From NCBI GenBank assembly GCA_903928515.1, contig CAIYRG010000040.1, positions 1 to 46,162 of the forward strand: a stretch of DNA of 46,162 nucleotides, read 5' to 3'. Shown here one piece after another: positions 16,589 through 24,235 of the stretch (position 1 is the first letter of the stretch; each line of letters begins with the position of its first letter). The DNA comes from an uncultured Alphaproteobacteria bacterium. GTDB taxonomy: Bacteria > Pseudomonadota > Alphaproteobacteria > Micropepsales > Micropepsaceae. Both the position numbers and the translations under genes were made by a program. The notes under the pieces were generated by a model. It searched no databases. It had not been told where the DNA came from and was given only the letters and a program-made list of their open reading frames with translations.

Positions 16589-17173
16589 TTAGTGCGTGCG
16601 TTTTTCCGCCTTGTCCGACTTCAGATTCTCCACTTGGGGAAGCGTTTCGGAATTGGGCGTTTCCAAATGGCTGCGCAACATCCACGCCGCCATGTCGCTC
16701 GCTTCCATGCGCTCGACCATGCGGTCCATCGTGGCTTGGTCGTCACCGGCTTCTGCGGCCTTAAACGCGGTGCGCACCGAACGCGACAACGCTTCGTGGC
16801 CTGCGAGCAAGCCGCGGATCATCGCCGTGGCATCGGGAATCGAAGTCGAAGCGTCTTCCGGAATGGTGGAGAGTTTCGCCAGAATCGTATGCGTGCCCGG
16901 CGTGAAGTGGCCCAGTGCGCGAATGCGCTCGGCGATCATGTCCACCGCTTCGTGCAGTTCGATATATTGCTTCTCAAACAGAAGATGCAGCGACGAGAAC
17001 ATCGGCCCCGTCACGTTCCAATGATAGAAATGCGTCTTGAGATACATCAGATGCGTATCGGCGAGCACGCGCGACAGATTTTCGGAAATCGTTTCGCGGT
17101 GCTTCGCATCGATTCCGATATGGATGAGGGTGGCTTCAGCGCGCTTATCGTTAGGCCGATTATCGTTAGACAT
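16589..17173 (-). CDS. dps: Dps family DNA-binding/ferritin-like protein
   Basis: LADTHLMYLKTHFYHWNVTGPMFSSLHLLFEKQYIELHEAVDMIAERIRALG ferroxidase motif. Confidence 0.92.
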   Translation of the reverse strand: MSNDNRPNDKRAEATLIHIGIDAKHRETISENLSRVLADTHLMYLKTHFYHWNVTGPMFSSLHLLFEKQYIELHEAVDMIAERIRALGHFTPGTHTILAKLSTIPEDASTSIPDATAMIRGLLAGHEALSRSVRTAFKAAEAGDDQATMDRMVERMEASDMAAWMLRSHLETPNSETLPQVENLKSDKAEKRTH

Positions 17174-17379
17174 GGAAAATCCCTCCAAGGGTGAATGGCT
17201 CGGTCAGGAAATGCGTGCCGCGCGGCTTGGTTCCACGTCTCATTAGAGCAGTTATAAATTTATCGCTTGACACCACATCCCGGCGCGGCGCGGGGTTCCC
17301 GCACTTGTTGGAAACGCGCTAGAAGCGTTGAGGGCTCCGCACATGACGGAGCCGCGATAACAATACGCCGGGGGATAGT

Positions 17380-18723
17380 TTGAGCGCGCCAGGATCTACG
17401 CAAGGCTCCACGCTAAATGTCAGCGAGTTGATCGACGCCCGCAAATTGAGCGGGCTGCAAATTCTCACCCTCGTGCTCTGCGCGCTCGTCACCTTCATCG
17501 ACGGCATGGATACGCAATCCATAGGCATCGTCGCGCGCCCCCTGATGGATCATCTGGGCCTGACCATGGCGTGGTTTCCCTGGGTGGCGGCGGATGCGCT
17601 CGTCGGCGCCGGTGTCGGTGCGCTCACCTTCGGACAGCTCGGCGACCGTTTCGGCCGCAAGCAAATCCTGGTGTTCGCCACGCTGATCTTCGGGGCCTTC
17701 ACCATCGGCACGGCGCTCGCACCCAATTTTGCTGTGCTCATAACATTCCGCTTTCTCGCAGGCGTCGGCTTGGGCGGCGCGATGCCGAACGTCGTATCGC
17801 TGAACAACGAATACGCGCCACGCCGCATCCGCGCCTTCATGGTGCTGCTGCAATGGTCGTCGTTTCCCTTCGGCGGCACCATCGGCGGCTTGGCCGCACG
17901 CTATCTGTTGCAGCATTACGATTGGTCGTCGGTGTTCTATTTCGGCGGCAGCGTGGCGTTTTTCGTGGCGTTGCTTCTGGCGGCACTTTTGCCTGAATCC
18001 CTGAAATATCTGATCGCCACGAACGCCGATCCGGCGCGCATCGCCGGTATCGTAAATCGGTTGGCACCGGGCGAGGCAAACGCCTCAACGCATTTCGTAC
18101 TCACCGAAGAAACCAAAATCGCAGCCAATCTCTGGGCATTGTTCTCGGATGGCCGCGCCACCACGACGCTCTCGCTCTGGATCATCTTCGCAACCGCCTT
18201 CGCGATTCTTCTGTTCACGCCGCTTTATGCGGGTCCGCTGCTCGGCGGTCCGAACGGATACGCTGCGACGGACATTGCGCTGATCGTCACCGCAAACAAT
18301 TTCGGCAGCATGATCGGTGGGGTATTCGCCGGCTGGCTGATGGATCGGATGAATCCCTATCTCGTGCTGCTGCCCGCCTTCCTGCTGGGCACGGTGCTGA
18401 CGATCATGATCGGCCATGGCCCCGATTTCGATTTCAGCACCTTCATCGCCATCGTCGCATGCTCTGGCTTTTTCATCGGCGTGGGCGGCAACGGCGCTGT
18501 GGCGTTGGGCACGATGCTCTATCCCACCGCCGTGCGCGCCACCGGCATGGGCTGGGCCGTGACCATGGCGCGCTTCGGGCAAGTGGCGAGTTCGCTGCTC
18601 ACAGGCGTGATGATCGCCGCGATGTGGAAGGCCACGGCTATCTACACCGTCACTGGCGGCGTGGCGTTGATCGCGGCGGCGGCCGTGCTGGTGCTGTGGA
18701 AGAAGAAGCCCGCGCGGTACTGA
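17380..18723 (+). CDS. MFS transporter, AAHS-like
   Basis: DGMDTQSIGIVARPL, LGDRFGRKQILV, GVGLGGAMPNVVSLNNEY motifs; TTG start after GGGGG. Confidence 0.88.
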   Translation: MSAPGSTQGSTLNVSELIDARKLSGLQILTLVLCALVTFIDGMDTQSIGIVARPLMDHLGLTMAWFPWVAADALVGAGVGALTFGQLGDRFGRKQILVFATLIFGAFTIGTALAPNFAVLITFRFLAGVGLGGAMPNVVSLNNEYAPRRIRAFMVLLQWSSFPFGGTIGGLAARYLLQHYDWSSVFYFGGSVAFFVALLLAALLPESLKYLIATNADPARIAGIVNRLAPGEANASTHFVLTEETKIAANLWALFSDGRATTTLSLWIIFATAFAILLFTPLYAGPLLGGPNGYAATDIALIVTANNFGSMIGGVFAGWLMDRMNPYLVLLPAFLLGTVLTIMIGHGPDFDFSTFIAIVACSGFFIGVGGNGAVALGTMLYPTAVRATGMGWAVTMARFGQVASSLLTGVMIAAMWKATAIYTVTGGVALIAAAAVLVLWKKKPARY

Positions 18724-18797
18724 GAAAAATTCTCCCAAGTTACGGGTGATTTTACGACGAGGAATTCGTCTGTAATCCTGCTTGCCAATAATTCGAT

Positions 18798-18817
18798 AAT
18801 TCGATAAATATCGAATT
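18798..18817. promoter_or_regulatory. ArsR operator-like palindrome
   Basis: AATTCGAT-AAAT-ATCGAATT perfect palindrome ending at the base before the arsR ATG, preceded by an extra ATTCGATA half site. Confidence 0.65.
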
Positions 18818-19180
18818 ATGAAAGCAGCGAATGCCGTTGCAGCTTTGTCCGCATTGGCCCAGGAAAGCCGTTTGGCGGTGTACCGGGCGCTGGTGCAAGC
18901 TGGGCCGGACGGTTTGCAGCCGAGCGATCTAACCGCAAAGCTCGATGTCGCACCGGCTACGCTTTCGTTTCATCTCGCGCAGTTGCGCCATGCCGGGCTT
19001 ATTACGGTCACGCGCCACGGGCGTGCGCTGGTGTACGCCGCGAATTTCACCGCGATGAATTCCCTGCTCGGTTATTTGACCGAAAATTGCTGCGGCGGCG
19101 ATTTGGCGGCGTGCGGCGCACCGCAATGCGCCCCCACCAAACCTGAAAAGCGCCTACGCGCGGGAGGCCGCATCACATGA
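18818..19180 (+). CDS. arsR: ArsR family transcriptional regulator
   Basis: ALAQESRLAVYRALVQAGPDGLQPSDLTAKLDVAPATLSFHLAQLRHAGLITVTRHGRALVYAAN; C-terminal CC pair. Confidence 0.94.
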   Translation: MKAANAVAALSALAQESRLAVYRALVQAGPDGLQPSDLTAKLDVAPATLSFHLAQLRHAGLITVTRHGRALVYAANFTAMNSLLGYLTENCCGGDLAACGAPQCAPTKPEKRLRAGGRIT

Positions 19181-19677
19181 GCGAAGCCATCTTCAACGTG
19201 CTGTTTCTCTGCACCGGCAATTCGGCACGCTCGATTCTGGGCGAAGCCATCCTGAACCAAGAAGGCAAAGGCCGTTTCCGCGCCTATTCAGCGGGAAGCT
19301 TTCCCAAAGGTGCCGTGAACCCGCATGCGCTGGCGGTGTTGCAAAGCGCCGGACTACCCATCGAAGGATTGCGTTCGAAAAGCTGGGATGAGTTTTCGGG
19401 CGCTGCCCCCCCCCAAATGGATTTCGTGTTCACCGTTTGCGACAACGCCGCGAACGAAGTGTGCCCGATCTGGCCCGGACATACCATGACGGCCCATTGG
19501 GGAATGCCCGATCCGGCCGATGTGGAGGGAGGCGATGACGCGAAAGATCGTGCGTTCAAAGAGACCTTTCGATTGCTTACGAACCGCATTCGCCTATTTG
19601 CCGCGCTGCCCATAGAAAAACTCGACCGGATGAAGATCAAAACGCATCTGGACGACATCGGGCAAAGCAAAAGCTGA
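19177..19677 (+). CDS. arsC: Arsenate reductase, low-molecular-weight phosphatase type
   Basis: NVLFLCTGNSARSILGEAILN P-loop; MDFVFTVCDNAANEVCPIWPG; overlaps arsR by ATGA. Confidence 0.94.
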   Translation: MSEAIFNVLFLCTGNSARSILGEAILNQEGKGRFRAYSAGSFPKGAVNPHALAVLQSAGLPIEGLRSKSWDEFSGAAPPQMDFVFTVCDNAANEVCPIWPGHTMTAHWGMPDPADVEGGDDAKDRAFKETFRLLTNRIRLFAALPIEKLDRMKIKTHLDDIGQSKS

Positions 19678-20360
19678 TGCCGCCCGTATCGCTGCCCAAA
19701 GCGCTTGCGGCGGAGGCCTTGGGGTCGGCGTTTCTGCTCGCCACTGTGGTCGGCTCCGGCATCATGGCCGCGAACCTCGCGGACGGTAACAACGCGTTGG
19801 CACTTCTGTGCAACACGCTGCCGACAGGTGCGATCCTTATTGTTCTCATTTTTATATTGGGACCGATCTCCGGCGCACATTTCAATCCGGCCGTATCGCT
19901 CGCGTTCGCAATCCGGCGCGAGATGCCTTGGTCGAAACTCGCGCCTTACATCGCCGCGCAAATGCTGGGGGCAATCCTTGGCGTGCTGGCCGCGCATGCC
20001 ATGTTCGAATTGCCGCTCTGGCAATTCTCAACGCATGTTCGAAGCGGAACTGGGCAATGGCTTGCCGAAGCCGTAGCGACGTTCGGGCTGATGCTCACGA
20101 TTTTCGGCTGCGTTGCGTGCAACCCGGCCTCCGTATCGTATGCGGTCGGGCTTTACATCGTCGCGGCGTATTGGTTCACAGCCTCGACGTCCTTCGCAAA
20201 TCCCGCCGTCACCATCGCGCGGTCTTTGTCCGACACGTTCGCAGGCATCGCGCCGGGCGGCGTTCCACGCTTCATCCTGGCGCAGCTTGTGGGAATGTTG
20301 GCGGGGGTGGCGATTGCCGCGTGGCTTTGGCCCGCCCGCGCCAGTTCTGCCACCACTTAG
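19677..20360 (+). CDS. aqpS: Aquaporin (MIP family), AqpS-like arsenite channel
   Basis: Two NPA-type motifs (ISGAHFNPAVSLAFAIR, FANPAVTIARSLSDTFAGI); downstream of arsC. Confidence 0.9.
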   Translation: MPPVSLPKALAAEALGSAFLLATVVGSGIMAANLADGNNALALLCNTLPTGAILIVLIFILGPISGAHFNPAVSLAFAIRREMPWSKLAPYIAAQMLGAILGVLAAHAMFELPLWQFSTHVRSGTGQWLAEAVATFGLMLTIFGCVACNPASVSYAVGLYIVAAYWFTASTSFANPAVTIARSLSDTFAGIAPGGVPRFILAQLVGMLAGVAIAAWLWPARASSATT

Positions 20361-20364
20361 TTCC

Positions 20365-21279
20365 TCAACGCTTTGATGGCCCCATCGCGCCAAGTTTCGC
20401 GGCGAGATAATCGGCAAGCACTTCGAGCCGCTTCGGCTTCAAGCCCATCGGCGGCGTCACCCAATACACCGCACCCGAAGGCAGCGACCAATCGGGCAGC
20501 AGCGATTCCAGCTTTCCGGCCTTAAGCGCATCGCCAACAATAAAATCGGGAAGCACGCCAATGCCGATACCGGCGATCAAGCTCGGCAGCATCGCCTCGC
20601 CATTGTTGACGCGTAGGGGCCCTTCCCAACGCACAGTTACCGCACTCACGGATTTTTTCGTGAACCGCCAGGCGTTCTGCGTGCGCTGATGCGCGTAACT
20701 TAAGCCCACATGTTCGCTGAGGTCTTTGGGATGCTTCGGTCTACCATGCGCTTTCAAATACGAAGGCGAGGCCACGAGATGCACCCGCATATCGCAGAGG
20801 CGGCGCGCGACCAGGCTGGAATCTTCCAACGCCGCGATGCGGATCGCGGCATCGAAGCCATCGCCGACAATATCGACCAACGCATCGCTCAAATGCAGAT
20901 CGATGGATATTTCCGGGTTGGCCTTAAAGAACGCGGGCAATAGAGGCGCGACATAGAGCACGCCGAACGACATCGGCACGGCGAGCCGGATCAGCCCGCG
21001 CGGCGAAGCTGCTTGCGACAGGACTTCGCTTTCAGCGCTTTCGGCTTCTGCAAGAATAGCAACCGCATGCACCGCCAGTTTGCGGCCCGCTTCGGTGATG
21101 GCGAGCTTGCGCGAGGTGCGATGAAACAGCCGCGCACCCAGCCGCGTCTCCAACCGCGAGACAGCCTTAGAGACGGTGGCTTTGGAAATCTTCAGCTCGA
21201 CGGCAGCGCGCGCGAAGGACCGCGCCTCCACCACCTTGGCGAAGATCGCCATGCCTTCGAAATCGGGAAGTGCCGCCAT
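20365..21279 (-). CDS. LysR family transcriptional regulator
   Basis: FAKVVEARSFARAAVELKISKATVSKAVSRLETRLGARLFHRTSRKLAITEAG HTH. Confidence 0.95.
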   Translation of the reverse strand: MAALPDFEGMAIFAKVVEARSFARAAVELKISKATVSKAVSRLETRLGARLFHRTSRKLAITEAGRKLAVHAVAILAEAESAESEVLSQAASPRGLIRLAVPMSFGVLYVAPLLPAFFKANPEISIDLHLSDALVDIVGDGFDAAIRIAALEDSSLVARRLCDMRVHLVASPSYLKAHGRPKHPKDLSEHVGLSYAHQRTQNAWRFTKKSVSAVTVRWEGPLRVNNGEAMLPSLIAGIGIGVLPDFIVGDALKAGKLESLLPDWSLPSGAVYWVTPPMGLKPKRLEVLADYLAAKLGAMGPSKR

Positions 21280-21291
21280 GGCTCACTTTTG

Positions 21292-21306
21292 GAAACAATG
21301 TGTTTC
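21292..21306. promoter_or_regulatory. Putative LysR operator in divergent intergenic region
   Basis: GAAACA-ATG-TGTTTC perfect palindrome just upstream of the LysR gene start, divergent to pirin. Confidence 0.45.
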
Positions 21307-21390
21307 GATAGTTTCTATTTCTAATACATGCCGCGTGGCATAGCTATAGCGCCAACAACGCGGCCCTAAAGGCAGCAAGGAGACACGGAC

Positions 21391-22089
21391 ATGATCGAGA
21401 AAAGACCCTATCGGGCGCTTGCAGGAGCCGATCACGATTGGCTGAAGACCAAGCACCATTTCTCATTCGCCGGGTATTACGACCCCAGCCGGATGAATTG
21501 GGGCGCACTGCGCGTGTGGAACGACGATGAGATCCAGCCGGAAACCGGCTTCCCGCTGCATCCGCACGAGAACATGGAAATCATCACCTATGTCCGCGAA
21601 GGCGCGATCACGCACCAGGACAATATGGGCAATTCGGGCCGCACCGTTGCGGGCGATGTTCAAGTGATGAGCGCAGGCACCGGCATTCGCCACGCCGAAT
21701 ACAATCTGGAATCCGACACGACCAAGATCTTCCAGATCTGGATCATGCCTGATGCAACCGGCGGCGAACCGAGCTGGGGCACGCGGCCCTTTCCGAAGGC
21801 GGATCGTTCCAGCCAATTCGTGACGCTGGCGAGCGGTATCGCCAACGACAATGACGCGCTGCCCATCCGGGCCAATGCGCGCGTGGTCGGCGCGAACTTG
21901 AAGGCAGGCGAAAGCGCGGAATATGCGCTGGGCAAAAAGCGTCACGCCTACCTGGTGCCAGCAACGGGTGCTGTGAGCGTGAACGGCGTGCGCATCGATG
22001 CGCGCGATGGTGCGGCGATCAAGGATGAAGAGATCCTGACCATCACCGCGCTTGAAGATTCGGAAATCGTTTTGGTGGATGCGGCGTAA
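21391..22089 (+). CDS. Pirin family protein (YhhW-like)
   Basis: [56 protein letters not shown] cupin metal-binding motif. Confidence 0.95.
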   Translation: MIEKRPYRALAGADHDWLKTKHHFSFAGYYDPSRMNWGALRVWNDDEIQPETGFPLHPHENMEIITYVREGAITHQDNMGNSGRTVAGDVQVMSAGTGIRHAEYNLESDTTKIFQIWIMPDATGGEPSWGTRPFPKADRSSQFVTLASGIANDNDALPIRANARVVGANLKAGESAEYALGKKRHAYLVPATGAVSVNGVRIDARDGAAIKDEEILTITALEDSEIVLVDAA

Positions 22090-22117
22090 GCCGCGTTCCG
22101 CACTTGAGGAGCATGTT

Positions 22118-22717
22118 ATGGCAAAAGTTCTGGTTCTTTATTATTCGGCCTATGGCCACATCGAAAAAATGGCCGAGGCCGTTGCCGAAGGTGCGCGCGA
22201 AGCCGGTGCGACCGTGGATATCAAACGCGTGCCGGAATTGGTGCCGGAAGCGGTCGCCAAAGCCTCGCATTATAAGCTGGATCAGAAAGCCCCCATCGCC
22301 CAGGCTTCCGATTTGGCGAATTACGACGCCGTGATCGTCGGCACCGGTACGCGCTTCGGCCGCATGGCCTCGCAGATGGCGAATTTCTGGGACCAGGCCG
22401 GTGGCTTGTGGGCGAAGGGCGCGTTGCACGGCAAAGTGGGCGGCGCGTTCACGTCGAGCGCCACGCAGCATGGCGGCAACGAGACGACGTTGTTCTCCAT
22501 CATCACCAATCTGCTGCATTTCGGCATGGTGATCGTGGGCCTCGATTACGGCCACGCCGGGCAGATGACGCTCGATGAAATCACCGGCGGCTCGCCCTAT
22601 GGCGCAACGACGATTGCGGGCGGCGACGGCTCGCGCCAACCGAGCGACAACGAATTGCAAGGTGCGCGCTATCAGGGCCGCAAGATTGCGGAAACCGCCA
22701 TCAAGCTGCACGGGTAA
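22118..22717 (+). CDS. wrbA: NAD(P)H:quinone oxidoreductase, WrbA type
   Basis: [65 protein letters not shown] upstream. Confidence 0.96.
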   Translation: MAKVLVLYYSAYGHIEKMAEAVAEGAREAGATVDIKRVPELVPEAVAKASHYKLDQKAPIAQASDLANYDAVIVGTGTRFGRMASQMANFWDQAGGLWAKGALHGKVGGAFTSSATQHGGNETTLFSIITNLLHFGMVIVGLDYGHAGQMTLDEITGGSPYGATTIAGGDGSRQPSDNELQGARYQGRKIAETAIKLHG

Positions 22718-22775
22718 GACAATCGCGTGAGGCCTATTTGGTGTAGGCTTGCCCCGCACCCAATAGGCCCTCGCC

Positions 22776-23714
22776 ATGCGTGACGATCATCTTTGGCCTG
22801 ACATGTCCTATGCCGCGTGGGGCGACACGGCGCAGACGCTGCATCTGTGGACGCAGATCGTCGGCAAGACGCGGCTGAAACTCACGCCGTGGGTGAACCA
22901 CAGCTGGCACGTGACGCTGTATGTGAACGAGCGCGGCCTCACCACGTCGCCCATTCCATACGGCGACAAGAGTTTCGAGGTGGAATTCGATTTTCTGGGC
23001 CACGCCTTGCGCATCCGTTGCAGCGATGGCCAAGAAACCGGCTTTGCACTCATCCCCCAAACCGTGGCCGATTTTCACGCGCAGTTCTTCGAACGGCTCG
23101 CGGCGATCGGCGTGCGTGTCACCATCAACGATGTGGCGAACGAACTGCCCGGCCCTGCACTTCACCTGTCGCAGGATCGCACGCACAGCGCCTACGATCC
23201 CGCCGCCGCCAATCGCTTCTGGCGCGCGCTGGTGCAGACCGACCGCGTGTTCAAACAGTTCCGCAGCGGCTTCTTGGGGAAGGTGAGCCCGGTGCATTTC
23301 TTCTGGGGCAGCTTCGATCTGGCGGTGACGCGGTTCTCAGGGCGTAAAGCGCCGCTGCATCCCGGCGGCGTTCCCCATCTGCCCGACGCGGTCGCGCGGG
23401 AAGCCTATTCGCATGAAGTGAGCAGTGCCGGGTTCTGGCCGGGCAACGCGGAGTATCCGCATGCCGTGTTCTATTCCTATGCGTACCCGGAGCCGGAAGG
23501 CTTTCGCGCGCGCATTTTTGCAAACGCGCCGTTCGATACGAATTTCGGAGAGTTCTTGCTGCCCTATGAAACCATACGCGACGCGGCCGAGCCCGACGCA
23601 GCACTGCTCGATTTCCTGGCGCGCAGCTATGATGCAGCAGCCGATTTAGGGCATTGGGACCGCGCAGCATTGGAATGCGCGATGGGCGAGCCTGGGATTG
23701 TCAGGCCGGTCTGA
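22776..23714 (+). CDS. DUF5996 family protein
   Basis: LHLWTQIVGKTRLKLTPWVNHSWHVTLYVNERGLTTSPIPYG; VHFFWGSFDLAVTRFSGR. Confidence 0.85.
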   Translation: MRDDHLWPDMSYAAWGDTAQTLHLWTQIVGKTRLKLTPWVNHSWHVTLYVNERGLTTSPIPYGDKSFEVEFDFLGHALRIRCSDGQETGFALIPQTVADFHAQFFERLAAIGVRVTINDVANELPGPALHLSQDRTHSAYDPAAANRFWRALVQTDRVFKQFRSGFLGKVSPVHFFWGSFDLAVTRFSGRKAPLHPGGVPHLPDAVAREAYSHEVSSAGFWPGNAEYPHAVFYSYAYPEPEGFRARIFANAPFDTNFGEFLLPYETIRDAAEPDAALLDFLARSYDAAADLGHWDRAALECAMGEPGIVRPV

Positions 23715-23723
23715 GCGGTCCGC

Positions 23724-24161
23724 TCACTTCGCCATGTTGTCTTTTTCCAGCTTGCTGAACGTCGTGGCGATGAAGGTTTCATCGTCTTGGGCGCGGCGCT
23801 CATGCGAGAGGAAATCGTAATAGCCGCAGCGGCCGCCCGGATACGACCGGCAGATCGCGGGGCGCGCTTCATAGACCGTGCAGCGGCGCGCATCGGTGTC
23901 GAAGAACTGGCAGATGCCGCCGAAGATCTTGTCCTTCTTCCGGCGCATTGCGTATTTGGCTTCCCAGTTCGAAGTCGTGAACTTCTTCTGGGCTTTCTCG
24001 AAAGTCAGGCCGAAATGTTTGGCCAACCTTTCGACATCACGCTTGGTCAGCTGAATCAGCGGATACGAACAACAGTAACCAGGGCACTTCGCACAATTGT
24101 ACATGGAATCGCACGCTTTCTGCTTGCGCTCCACGCATAACACGGATTGCCCGAGGCGCAA
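23724..24161 (-). CDS. YkgJ family cysteine cluster protein
   Basis: CAKCPGYCCSY and CQFFDTDARRCTVYEARPAICRSYPGGRCGYY Cys pattern. Confidence 0.88.
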   Translation of the reverse strand: MRLGQSVLCVERKQKACDSMYNCAKCPGYCCSYPLIQLTKRDVERLAKHFGLTFEKAQKKFTTSNWEAKYAMRRKKDKIFGGICQFFDTDARRCTVYEARPAICRSYPGGRCGYYDFLSHERRAQDDETFIATTFSKLEKDNMAK

Positions 24162-24186
24162 GTGTCAGTCTGTGCATAAGAAGGCC

Positions 24187-24219
24187 CGTATCCATGCGCC
24201 TTTCCGGCGCATGGATACG
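24187..24219. repeat. Perfect 14-bp hairpin downstream of the EF-G-like gene
   Basis: CGTATCCATGCGCC tttcc GGCGCATGGATACG; no clear T tract on either side. Confidence 0.6.
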
Positions 24220-24235
24220 ATTCGCTTCACAAAGC

